Origin: Morinoia aosen
Lineage: Eukaryota > Arthropoda > Malacostraca > Amphipoda > Talitridae
Reading direction: 5' to 3'
NCBI GenBank assembly: GCA_030386875.1
Contig: CM059557.1
Location: 58,730,514 to 58,794,513 of the forward strand
DNA: 64,000 nucleotides
Shown: in pieces, positions 10,013-21,200 of the stretch
How the letters are laid out: the number at the start of each line of letters is the position of its first letter
Numbering within the stretch: the stretch's first letter is position 1
Translations under genes and position numbers: made by a program
Notes under the pieces: generated by a model
Seen by the model: the letters and a program-made list of their open reading frames with translations, nothing else
Databases searched by the model: none
Told to the model about the DNA's origin: nothing

Positions 10013-13000
10013 GTCAGTAAAACGAAAATGTTTGTGCCCTTTCAACCATAAATTGTTCATAAGAATATAAAAAGTGAACAAATAGTAGTTTTAAACTATA
10101 AACAAGAACATTTCAGGAAAATTAACCCTCTGAATTTCCACAAGTAACACGTGGAGTAAAATCGTCACATTCTGGAAGTAAACCAGCCGTTTTCGTCAGA
10201 GACTACAATGTTAGGATTTTAATCTCAAGCGCTTAAAACCTTTTAAATTTATTGTCATTTAAGCCTTCATATTAAAAAACTTAAAATCGAAGTCAGAACA
10301 TTTTAAGCGTATCGTTTCTTAAGGTACCGCAAATTTTAGGAGACGGCTCGTGAACTCATAAACTCAATCGCGTGTTTGACTTCGTCACTCATCGATCACC
10401 TCATAACTTATTCCTTTGGGTTCAAAGCTAAGTATTTAGGGCATTAAAAAATGTATTATTGCAATAAAAGCTATGTTTCATGAATGTAGTTACCAATAAT
10501 TTAATTTCTCCCTGAACTGGCAGTGCGCTAATCTAGCGTCGTTTGCTGGTTCTCCAGCCTTCAGCTTTTGTTTTGAAGAGGAGTGGAATTGTGCTCTCTC
10601 TAGAACCTCGTACTCTTTGGGGCAGTGGAACGCGTCACAGACTCCTCGGTGTCGCTTGTTCTCCACTCTGCTGCCTGTGCCTGTCGTCCCTCGCGCCATC
10701 AACGTGAGTTTATAGCTGCTTGTTCGTCACAACTGTCAATCAAAACCGCTTAGTAGCACCAAAATTCATCTCTATCTGCAGTTTTTCACAATATTTTAGA
10801 AGTATAGACGGTTGTTTGTTTTGAATATTGTATTGTTTTTTAACAAATATTGTTTTTTAACAAATTTAATGGTCTTCTGACACAATATCTAGTAAAATTT
10901 TAGCTGAAAATTAAAGCAACATAGCGAGACAATTATTTTTGATGATTTTTCATATTTAAAGTGAAATCCTTAATTTCAAGAGGTAAAAATAGATCCATGG
11001 TTACGTGCTTAATGTAATATATTTTCTCAGTTTTTCAAATGTTCGTGAAGATGGAGTAATATATTGTTGAAATTATTACAGGGATTCCTGTATCTCGGTT
11101 CTCAACGAAGTTTGCTTTGTTTTTGATGAAAACTCCATGGGCTATTGATGAATCATAACGATGAAATTTGCAAATATTCTTATATTTTTCAAAATAAAAA
11201 GAAGAACCAACGTTATAGAGAACATTTATTGTAGCAAACGTTTCGGAATACATGTTATTCCATCATCAGTGCTGGAAGAAATAAAAGTAATTTTCAGTCA
11301 TGCATAAGACGGATAAGGACTGAATAGAAATACCAAGCAAAAACGCCAAAAATTAAAATAAATCCTTTCCTAATGACTAGAATACCACACTTGAGCGTTT
11401 AGGCAATATACACAGTACATACAGGCGTACATATCCATACATACCCGACACACTCATTCACCTACACATTTATATATATATATATAAATATATATATACA
11501 CACACACAATTACATACCCTCACTACTTGCACACACACTAAGCACACCTCAGCATACCGCAAGTTAGGAAGTAGGGGCTACAAATAATTTTGTCGCGCTG
11601 AAATCGTTATTAAGTGAAGGTTTATTTGTGAATATATAAAGAGATTCTAGAATACGGAGGTTTTGTTCATTAAATGCTTTGCTTAGAATAGAAAAATTAG
11701 ACATTTTGAAAGAGTGAGTGGAACTATTGCAGTGGTTTCCTCTCCCACCCCTGTAACCTTGTAAATTTTCCCCTCTCCTGTAACCTTGACCGTACCGAAA
11801 AAGAAAATATTTATTGACCTTCCATTCCTAGGTTACCTGACCAGTGATTTTCAAAGAGAGTTTCTAGTCCTTGTGCGAACCTTCTTTACAGCGGTTGATA
11901 TTGAAAAAACGGAGTGGGGAAAGAGAAGACACAATGCTGGTAATTAATTCAGTGATGCAAATGCGTATTAATAATGATAATAAATAACAGCAGAGGTAGT
12001 CTTCAAGTTCAAGTATGTCGGTGACTTCTTGGTAAGTATAAAGAAGTCGGAAGTTGGTGCATCCGACGGCCTCCCACGTCAATTTTGCCAATAATCGTGA
12101 TCTGTTGAGATAAAATAGGACAAGACGTAAATAATTCGATGGTGGTAAGATTGAGAGCTGTCGAGAAAAGATTCTGAGTTAACAGATATGGCAATGCACT
12201 CAATCTGGTATATGTTTAAATACATTAGAATTTACGTTTAAGTCACGGCTTTAAATTTAGAGCACGGGAAACTACAGCCAAATGTAGGCCAGTGAGGACC
12301 GTTCGGGACAAATGCACCTACTTATCTCCAAACGTACCCTCACAATGGATCCCTCGAAGTTCACGTGACGACGGCGAGAAGAGAAGGTCGATGACAGACT
12401 GCCCAGCTGCTGAAGTGCTGGACTGCCGTGGTTCCCATCAAGGTTGCCTCCGTAGTCCCGGAGACGAGAAGTAGCTGAGTGCGGAGCAGTCTCGGAGCGG
12501 TGCGAAACCGTAGTGGCAGTCGTCATCATGCCTCGGCCGTCAGCCACAACAAGCCCTCTCCATGACGTCAAGGGTAGGGTACCGTAGTGCAGGTCACAGG
12601 AGGGTTTTAGCCGAAAACGCCCATCCTAAAAACTGCTTCTTAGAATTAGAGAAAAATTATAGATGAATAAGAAAGCAGTGCTCCACAAGAGGGTGTAAGC
12701 AAGTTGTTAGCGCTGTGGATGTTGGAGCGTGTCTGAGGATTGTCAGGCACGATGTTCTGAGGTTGGTTTTAGAGGCGTTCGTGCTTAAAGGGTACCAATC
12801 GGTTTGTAGATAAGGGCACACTGCACCGAACGTCCTCGAAAATATAAATGTTCCTAACTAGTTTCTTAAATTTACAAAGCCTTAAGTCCCCGACTGAGGA
12901 AATGGATTTCTTCAACAATTGACGTTCATGTTTATTCTAAGAATACTTTCAAGCTATCGTCTTTTTTTAACATTAAAGAGCGACAGGATGAGTGCCTAGA

Positions 13001-16000
13001 AAGTTGCTGTGTATATGTGTATGTTTGTGATTGCTGCCAGCAATCGTACGATGGAAGCACTACCCTCCAACTATTTACCCGTCACAGCCAACATTCAGGT
13101 TTTTCTCATATTACTGGCCGCCTATTTGCTTGTCCCCCTCAGTCCGCCATTAGAAACCACTGCAATAGTTCCACTCACTCTTTCAAAATATCTAATTTTT
13201 CTATTCTATGCAAAGCATTTAATGAACAGGACCTCCGTATTCTAGAATCTCTTTATATATTCACAAATAAACCTTCACTCAATAACGATTTCAGCGCGAC
13301 AAAATTATTTGTAGCCCCTACTTCTTAACTTGCGGTATGTTGAGGTGTGCTTAGTGTGTGTGCATGTAGTGAGCGTGTGTCTGTGTGTGTGTATATATAT
13401 ATATAAATGTGTAGGTGTATGAGTGTGTCGGGTATGTATGTTTATGTACGTCTGTATGTACTGTGTATATTGCCTAAACGCTTAAGTGTGGTATTCTAGT
13501 CGTTAGGAAAAGATTTATTTTAATTTTTTGCGTTTTTGCTTGGTATTTCTATTCAGGCCTTATCCATCTTATGCATGACTAAAAATTACTTTTATTTCTT
13601 CCAGCACTGATGATGGAATAACTTGTATTCCGAAACGTTTGCTACAATAAATGTTCTCTATAACGTTGGTTCTTCTTTTTATTTTGAGAATAAGATTCCC
13701 AAAGAATCGCCCTATGAGTCTTACATTTTTGTGTAACATTTTTGCATTTTAACCAGAGTCAACATCTATTTAGGACCTGGAAATTCGATAACAATTTTTT
13801 TCATTCAGGTACATAAGAATATGCATGGAAGTACATAATTATGGATAAGTAAAATACAGGTTAGTTACAAATCCCACACTGACTCGTACAGTATTTAACT
13901 GGCTGAAAATTTCACAAACACCCTTAGGCATTTCTCCATGTAAATCTATTTGTTCAAGTTATTAGATGTACATAAGAGTAATTCACTCCCTCAAAAATTG
14001 AAGTCTAAATGAAATTCACAGAGTTGTTGATTACAAGCTTCAAGCATTAAACGGAAAGTAGAACACCACATCCAGTGCAGTGTGCGTGCCTCAGTGCTCT
14101 TCTTCTACCGTGTTGCCCAACAATCACTCAATGTCACAGTTTCAATGGACATAATCGAAGTAACATATCGTGCTAAACTTTCAACACTTCAATACAACCT
14201 TCACACGTTATTTGCGTAACCCCATCTAGTACTGTAAGCAAGCCTTAGAGCTTTTCTCCTACCAAATTACACCGCGCTCAGTCAATGTCACAGTTGCAAT
14301 TGTCGGGTGCAGCATGTTGCCCTAAACTTAAAACACTTCAGAGAAGGTCTAACTCGTTATTTTGTGTGATTCAGCGGTACCACAGCTATCTTTTACGATT
14401 GCTCTAGTCTTTTCCTTCATTAGTCCCACTGCACCAGCTCATTACGATGTATTCTCATATTTAAGACAAGTTAGAAATAAAATTAAAACTTTTTGCTAGG
14501 GTGTCCCATTTTTAAAGTTTTCTATCGACAATTGACAAACGTGCTCGATGTTCTTAGAAAACCATGAAATTCTTTTTTTCAATCCAGGCATGAGTTGAGG
14601 TATTCCACTGAAATAATTCACCATAACCGAACTGCGCAGAAAAGGCGAAACGCTTTCGTATTGAGATCTAATATTTTCCAAATATTCTTTGTTCAACCTT
14701 TTCCCTTCGTTTCCTAATCATGAAAGCCGATTTTAACATTTTCACTTGGTCACCACGCTGGCAAGCGCCACAGAAGACAAAACAGTTTGTGCTGACCTCT
14801 GGTGCCTCACGGTCGGGTCATGCCGACTACCTCGTGGCTGAGGAGTTCTGCCTCAATGAAGGCTTCGAATTCGCTGTGGTATCTTCCAAGGCTGAAGCAG
14901 AGCTTGCCCTCGATCAAGTCGGCGCCGGTGAGATATGAATTCGATACTTCCATAACTCCATTTATTTTGTCCTGGTAAGCTCATTCATCCTCTCGAGTCG
15001 GAAAAAACTAAATAAAACTCAGATTGTTAGAGCTCCTTCAATGTCTGAACTACGGAAGGGATTGTAAAACGGTATAGCTCTGCCGAGACATCCGGCCGTC
15101 CGGTCCGCTTGAAAAAAAGGAGCGGTTACTTTCGGATATGAAACAGATCATCACAAGGCTGGAAAATAATGTTTTAAGTAATGGTTACACTCCACAATAT
15201 TTTTGGACGTACAATGAATAAATATTTTTTACACATCAAAATTTACGATCACGGAACTCACTTCAACCGAACGAGGATTCGCTGTTTTTCTCATGAGTTG
15301 ATATTTTAAAAGGGCTAAAGAACGTGAGCAGTTCCTATGCACTGATATTAAAAGAGATATTTTTAAAGTTCCTTAACCAACAATAATATTGTGAAGGTAA
15401 ATTAGAGGAATAATTTGCACTTTTGGAACTTTCGGTTCCTTTATGTGAATGGATTTACAAAATTACCATGTCGACTCTGAAATATATGGCTCAACTCCCC
15501 ATAAGGAAAATAAGATCTCGCATTTTCTATTAGCTTAGAAATACTGAGCTTTAGTACAACCCAATAGCATTGTCCAAGGTTCATAGTTACCGTAGGATTT
15601 ACTGAAATAATAACGTAGGATAGACAATTTTAATGAAAACCTTTTACACAAATATTTTATCATTATTGAAGCATAAATTTTTCTTCAATATTTATAACAG
15701 AAAGCAAGATTACTTTCATTTGTTGTTACAAATAGCTTGCACCGTCATTTTTTGCGTTCATGGACATAACCTAAAAGGATACATGCGTACTCACGCACTC
15801 ACGTATGTAAGTGCTCATTAACACGCAGTGACGCACGCATAAACACACATCACGTAAGTTCCCGCTCTCGCACAGCAACACTCGCATACACACACACCAC
15901 ACATCACATATGTGTGCACTAACGCACGTACAAACACAGATTAGAATCACACACACACATACACGGTTACGCTAACGCTAACGCACGGTTACGAACGCAC

Positions 16001-18645
16001 ACACTCTCACATACCAGACACAGGCACCCGCTCTTGCGCACACGTGCACAAGTGCTAGATTATTGTATTTAAAATTTTTATGAATATTTTTGTTTCAGAA
16101 TTAGACACGAGAACGGCGAAATCGGTTTGTATCATAAGGAGTTGAAAAATTAGCATTTTTATTTGTGCGCTTGAAGATTCGAAAAACATCTCTTTTTGTG
16201 AGAGTGAGAAGGATAGGAAACTAGGCACCTATTCGTGTTTGAAGTTCCTGAATGTTTGTTTTCACCTTAAAATAACCGAAGTAGAGCACTAACGATCCTT
16301 AAGTTGTCCAGCTACTGCCCAAGCAGTACATAACATGGTAACCGATATAGGTTAAACTAAAGTGTAATGTTCAACCCAAATTTTAAGCCAATTATAGTGG
16401 ATACTTTTTGACAATAACAAACATTTACTGGACCTTACAACCATTTAACTTTGATTAAGCATTTACGAAAATTGAGTTTGTGACCACAGGTCGGTCAGCA
16501 GCATTATGAAAAATCACTCTGCGTACCGCCAGTGGCTTCTCTGGAGGTGAATGTGTCAACTGTTCATGCCTTTTTCAGTAAAACAGATGCAGTCATTTAA
16601 ACAGTCATTTAAAAGTTCATTTCATTTACAGTAAAACGAATGCAGGCTAAGAAATTTGATGATTAAAGTCAATTACACCTTCAGTGAAGTAAAAACATTG
16701 GAATCAGATATAACTAGGTATTTTATTATGGATGAATATACATTAACGATAGTCACATACAATGTCTATTTTTGTTATATTCAAAGTGAGAATAAAACGA
16801 CTCTCATTTTTTGTGGATCAATTTTCAAGCTACGTGGCGTAGAAATATTGTGTGCTATATATTTTATTGGCATTATTTAAAAAAATTATTTCCCCCTAAA
16901 AAGTTTGCATGGATCGGAATGCAATGTGCGCGGGCTAAGCTATTACAGTTTTCCAGGTTTCTGAAAAGAACATCCAACAATTCTTGAGCTTTCTTAAAAT
17001 TTAAAAAACAACGCTTTTGAAACATAAAAAAATCAAGCGTAAACGTTCGTTCAAAGATCAATCGGTGTTGAGACGAACCTCAAACTATTCATAAAGTTAC
17101 CTAAAATTTTTAATAACAAATGATTTGAGATTTCCTCAACATAAAAATAAACCCTAAGAATAACTGATGTTGGTTTCCTATCAACAGAAAAATTCGGTAA
17201 GGAATTCAGTAGTTTACAAGACCGGCAACAAATTCCACTCATGCGTTTAGTTCGACTTTCGTGGCAGCGTTGACATTTGAGTTTTGTTTGTGCATATGCA
17301 AAGCAGAACTTAGGTGATGAATTTCGCGTAAACTAATTTGATTTGTTTGCTGAGTAACTACGGAACGAGAAAGGTGTTCATGTAAATTATATTCTCCGAG
17401 TTTTTTTAAATATGAGTAAACAATTATTTAAACGTTTACAGTTTGAGATACTATCCTCTAACTTAACCATCTTTAAATTCAAGCAAGAATTGCGTAGCTC
17501 GAATTTGCAGCGGGACTGGGATTCAGATATAATAGCCGGGGGAAACTAAGAAGTGGCGGACGTCTTGAAGATGTAGAAGTTTTGGTCAGGATGTTCAACA
17601 GCTTTTGTTTTTTTTATTTGAATTTAACCGAGCAGATTCCCCGAACCTAAAATTAAATCCTGTTTAAATTCATTCTCCACTGATAGGCTGCTAACTTTTT
17701 GAGGATGATATGGGGTGAGAAAGTGATGGATCTTTTAAGAATGACTGATGCGAAGCGCTAAACAAACCAACAGTATTTAGCCAGCAAATTTTTCTGCCAG
17801 TCCAGCGTAATCGTTTTGGAATAATGTATTCAATTGCTTAGCTCTACTTACCTAAAACTTGAGTAGTACATATAAATACATAAAACATCGAAGCGCGGAA
17901 AATTATCAAAAAATCTGCGGAGAAGCATGAACAAAGCAAGTTAAAAGTCTCACTGATCCTAAATGACAAATTATATAATAATTCAGTTTTTAAAGAAAGC
18001 ATATTTTTTTTTATTAAAATAACTAACAAGTATACGCTTGTATGAACTATTCTTTCGAACCGACCTAATCGGTCTGAAACAATTGTTCGTTTTGTGTTTA
18101 ATACATTTTAATTTTCTTTCTTTAGCATGCTTCCACTCAAAAAATTAAAATGAGCCCTCTTCGGGTAAAAAACAATTTTGACACTTTGGACACAACATGC
18201 GGACATACTGTGAAAACATGCGTGAATTTCTTTCTCTTTTTTTGCAAAGATACACCAACATCTTGACCTTAACGTATACAGTAGAGCAAATTTTCATTGT
18301 TGCCAAATTTATAATTGTCTTTATCTAACTTTTGCTCGGCAGACGTATATAACTCTCACAGGAGCTCCAAATTATAATTCTGGCCAAGTGATGGTGTTGA
18401 GTAAACCGAGGATTTCATTTTTCTCAGAGATAAGAGCGAGGTGCTCCGTCTACTGCCAAGCTTGGGTGCTCGTCAACGCCACCGCTCAATGGCACGATGG
18501 GAGCTACCTGAACCTGGGCGAGTTGCAAATCGAGGGCATGCCAAACAACACGCATTGTTTGGTCATGAACTGGGATGTGACGAGCCTTTACCTCAAACCT
18601 TGCAATGTACGATCTTTGCCTGTCGTCTGCCAGACTTACCAGTGA
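9830..18645 (+). CDS. C-type lectin-like secreted protein A (four coding exons)
   Basis: Joining 9830-10012, 10524-10703, 14774-14927 and 18428-18645 gives an uninterrupted 244-residue protein. Every junction is GT-AG and phases agree (0, 0, 1). Residues 1-34 form a likely signal peptide with a hydrophobic core around 14-32. Residues 35-121 are a Cys-containing N-terminal module with no firm assignment; a PAN/apple-like fold is possible but weakly supported. Residues 122-244 form a CTLD: FVL..G...Y..AE.FC, then AVVSSKAEAEL, AWVLVNAT, WHDGS, THCLVM, KPC and PVVCQ. The four core CTLD cysteines are present, plus an extra pair (RARC, VYC). The EPN/QPD sugar-binding triplet is replaced by MPN, so classical Ca-dependent mannose binding is doubtful. 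Arthropod proteins of this kind are typically secreted recognition or adhesion factors. A tandem paralogue lies at 59494-62494. Exon joining is inferred and no transcript was seen. Confidence 0.72.
10524..10703 (+). CDS. Lectin-like gene A, coding exon 2 (Cys-containing module)
   Basis: Acceptor CTGGCAG before 10524 and donor AAC/GTGAGT at 10704; 60 codons, phase 0 at both ends. Four cysteines (positions 1, 16, 23 and 42 of the exon), with a block SYSLGQWNASQT identical in the paralogue. An N-glycosylation sequon (NAS) falls in that block. The opposite-strand reading is a shadow. Confidence 0.72.
11221..11280 (-). ncRNA. Hammerhead-like motif, left arm
   Basis: Minus-strand CTGATGA (11263-11269), GGAAT...ATTCC stem and GAAACG. 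It mirrors the motif at 13607-13636. Confidence 0.45.
12912..13328 (+). pseudogene. PLE RT-C-terminus / GIY-YIG endonuclease, 5'-truncated
   Basis: Open frame reading IDVHVYSKNTFKLSSFF, KERQDECLESCCV, CDCCQQSYDGST, then FTRHSQHSG, SAIRNHC, LRILESLYIFTNKPSLNNDF and a stop. It aligns along its length with the 44-47 kb PLE protein (KERLEECL, CDCCMQTYVGST, FIRHSQHSG). YVG is changed to YDG, so the nuclease active-site region is altered. No RT motifs lie upstream. Confidence 0.75.
13598..13670 (+). ncRNA. Hammerhead-ribozyme-like motif, right arm
   Basis: CTGATGA at 13607-13613 (perfect CUGAUGA core), a GGAAT/ATTCC stem II with loop AACTTGT, and GAAA at 13632-13635. Then CGTT, which can pair with AACG near 13661-13664, is followed by TT as a candidate cleavage step. 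The bases flanking the core pair poorly as stem I. PLE terminal repeats are known to carry hammerhead motifs. Confidence 0.5.
14774..14927 (+). CDS. Lectin-like gene A, coding exon 3 (first half of CTLD)
   Basis: Acceptor GCCACAG before 14774 and donor GCCG/GTGAGA at 14928; phase 0 in, phase 1 out. Encodes KTKQFVLTSGAS, EEFCLNEGFEFAVVSSKAEA and LALDQVGA, typical of the N-terminal half of a CTLD. The 3' end and donor are identical in the paralogue. Confidence 0.75.
14928..18427. other. Intron 3 of gene A
   Basis: Up to about 15740 it aligns with 62495-63345 of the paralogue. A purine-pyrimidine-rich stretch of CACACA/CACGCA repeats lies at 15780-16060. The rest shows no repeat family or exon candidate in phase. 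Confidence 0.5.
18428..18645 (+). CDS. Lectin-like gene A, last coding exon (second half of CTLD)
   Basis: The acceptor TTTTTCTCAG at 18418-18427 has a strong pyrimidine tract and is the only nearby one in phase with exon 3 (G + AG gives Glu). The exon encodes RARCSVYCQAWVLVNATAQW, HDGS, IEGMPNNTHCLVM, YLKPC and PVVCQTYQ, then TGA at 18643-18645. An earlier CAG at 18342 would need phase 0 and is rejected. The matching exon of gene B is outside the window. Confidence 0.72.
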
Positions 18646-20994
18646 AGGAACAACAGCAAGAGACCAGGGGCTTGAGCGAGCGAATCTGGTAAGACAGACA
18701 AGTGGGGCGCGGAAAATGTGAAAATTAAACACGAACATAAAGAATTTGTCTTGGGAGACAAGAACTTACGAAATTTGTTCGTTAGAGAAAACAAGATTTT
18801 ACAATTACTGATACACGAGGGAGCTGATAGTAGTAAAGTGTAATTAGTTAAGGAAAACTATATAGGAGCGATTTGAGCACGAGCAGGTTAAGTGATATTA
18901 TGAGTGATAATTTCGCGGAATGTGTAATTTCCTACCAATTTGCGTTACTCTTTGCTCATCGCAAGCTCCTGTGTTTGCTGAAGCTGCAAAATGTAGAGTT
19001 GATGTTCAGATGTGAGAACTACAACGTAGCAGTCAGTCTTAGAACACGATTTAGTTATTGCTGACATTTTATTGAAACTTTAACATCAACTCATCCTAAG
19101 TTTAAACTCTATAGTAAAGCAAATTAATTTTCTAATTATTCAGGGACTCGGGTAAAACTAATTCAGTGAGTGTTTTTTTTTGCATCATGTTGCTCTCATT
19201 TTTTTCCAAAGCCTGAAATAGCTTTAATAATAAATTGCTCATTTGTATTAGGATTGAAAAAAAACATAGAAAAAACTTCAGATATCACGGCAAACAACAT
19301 ATCTGCTTTGCTTTCACATACTGCTCCTCGAGCTCAGTGCAAAAAGAACTGTTATCAATGCATCAAAATTTGTCTCCCTCATAGCTTAATCAATGATGGG
19401 GAAGAAATAAAAAAAATCATCAGGTCCAATAAACTGGCACATGAGCTCCTTGTTAAACAATAAACTTGCCATGCTGGACGATAATTTATTTAGTGACAAA
19501 CGGTAGTCGGTAACACATGTGATCTCGGTTACCTACTTGATTACAAGGCGAGGAATTTAAAAATTTTTATAAAATTTTATACTTCTAGAAATTAGGAAAG
19601 ATCGAACAGAAGAAGCTTCAGCGATCTTCTCGCACTTACTCATTAGTTTAGGAATTGGGTCCAGTCTAGAAAATAGGTTCAGTCAAGATGTAGTTCGAAG
19701 TAAACTTACATTCGCCATCTCGAGTATGTGGAGTCAAAAGAAATTTTTGAAAACAAACACTCATATGTTCTCAAAGGAAAAAACAGTTGAGTATTTATAC
19801 AGTATAAGGTTCTACTGCACTTGAGTATTTGTGAACGCTGTTGCGCTTTTGAACGCGTAGTAGCCAAACGGTATTGATTTTTAGGGCTGCCATGGCTATC
19901 GTTATAGTTTACCCATGGTGCAAAATTTACAAAACTCATTTGCTTTCCCTGGAATGGGTTCATAGCACGCTATAGCTCCTGACATTTTTTTAAAGGTGCC
20001 CGACGTCATTTATTACTTCAAATATATTCCATAAACCTATTTTAATGAATATTGAGTAGAACATTGTTGCTGATAAATTTGGAACTTAACCTCCGTTGTT
20101 CCCAATTCTAATTAAAAAATGTGGTTCTCTTCAAATTATTTAGCTAGACAAAATTGTCTCCTAGAAAATTTAATAACACTAATATTATTCCTGATTTTTC
20201 CCTATCACTTTTATCTCAAGTTTAAAAAAACTTTACGGTTATTTTACCTCTGAATTAGCTGCCACCCGTCAATATGGAAAAAAAACATGCTCCACACAGT
20301 TCATCTGTACTACAACACCCACTGGTAATTTAGAGATCTAGAAACTCTAGCATTTATTTCATGTTTTTCGACCCTTCAACAAAGAAATATGATAAAGTTA
20401 CGTAACTCCTTTACATTTTCCGAGACCAAAATAAGTCACCCCTCTCTTTCAATGAAAACTCTATCACTCACATAAAGATGATCCAATTATCGTTTCTTCA
20501 AAGACTAAATAACTCAATCGCTGGCTTGTGCTGAGCTCACCAAAGCCCACAATACATCATGACCTTTTGGCCGCACTCGTACAATCATCGCAAAAGCAAC
20601 AATAGGTCTACACACTGCTGTTCTACTAAAATATTTACGAGTTTTACTTTTTTTGTCTTCACCTGTGAGACATGCGATACCACCAAACGACATGCGATGA
20701 GTGTGCTCACACCCAATGAACTTATGCATTCAATATGCATATAGAAGAGAACTCTTAGTCTCTCATTGTTTTATCTTCAGAGCAACCACTCAGGCTCTAT
20801 GTTAATCAGTAGTTTAATTAGATGGATGTCCCTGAATAAGCGGTATATTTCATACTATACGAGAACTTAATTTATAGCTTAACTAAAATAATAACAATAT
20901 TTAATCTGTATCATCTCATTATATAGTTATAGAAATGGTGAGTTTAATCTACACGGTTGTGAGACATTTAACCAGCACTGTCTGAGTGTTCTCA
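18646..20994. other. Intergenic, nothing recognised
   Basis: AT-rich. Frames such as 19170-19463 (+) show no family motif. No terminal repeats were found. Confidence 0.4.
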
Positions 20995-21200
20995 TAAATA
21001 ATAATGAGCTGTTTCCTGCTTGCTTGCTTGGTTGGCTCGTCTCTCTATCACGCTCTTAATGATTGCATGGATGCGACTGTTAATTGGTTACTCATTAGAA
21101 TCAAGCTGGATGTGCTTCATGAAAGTCTCTGTGAGACGATTTTCACAACATTATTAAATCCTGTCATTTTTGACGGCCCGCGTACCTGCACCAGTAGTTA
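20995..21200 (+). repeat. Dispersed repeat family X, third copy
   Basis: Shares GCTTGCTTGGTTGGCT, CTCTATCACGCTCTTAATGA and CATTTTTGACGGCCCGC with the copies at 5312-5590 and 6690-6901. More diverged than those two. Confidence 0.45.

Larger units (their letters stand above)
11191..13685 (+). mobile_element. Penelope-like element with inverted terminal arms in intron 2 of gene A
   Basis: The arm 11191-11739 is the reverse complement of 13153-13685. Both contain the end of the endonuclease frame, a CA/TG-rich tract and the hammerhead-like motif, and both terminate at GGTTCTTCTTTTTATTTT. The paralogous intron in gene B shows the uninterrupted site near 60855-60870 (AATATTCTAACATTTTTGTG), so the PLE came in after the duplication. 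11740-12830 between the arms has no recognisable RT; 12270-12570 is a GC-richer stretch of unknown nature. Confidence 0.82.

Noticed and set aside
12272..12571. 99-codon minus frame in the GC-rich island
   Set aside because: The other strand is also open here; composition, not conservation, explains it. Kept only as a finding about composition.
14496..14696. 66-codon minus frame upstream of lectin exon 3
   Set aside because: The paralogous region near 62080-62260 does not keep it open; it is intronic.
18343..18427. Upstream extension of lectin exon 4 from the CAG at 18342
   Set aside because: The frame is open back to 18343, but this acceptor would need phase 0, whereas exon 3 ends in phase 1; joining it in phase 1 meets a stop.
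18424..18738. 104-codon minus frame over the last lectin exon
   Set aside because: Antisense to an exon whose + frame has CTLD motifs, in-phase splicing and a proper stop.
19170..19463. 97-codon + frame with several Cys near its middle
   Set aside because: No domain pattern, no splice or promoter context and no paralogue in the duplication; coding status cannot be supported.
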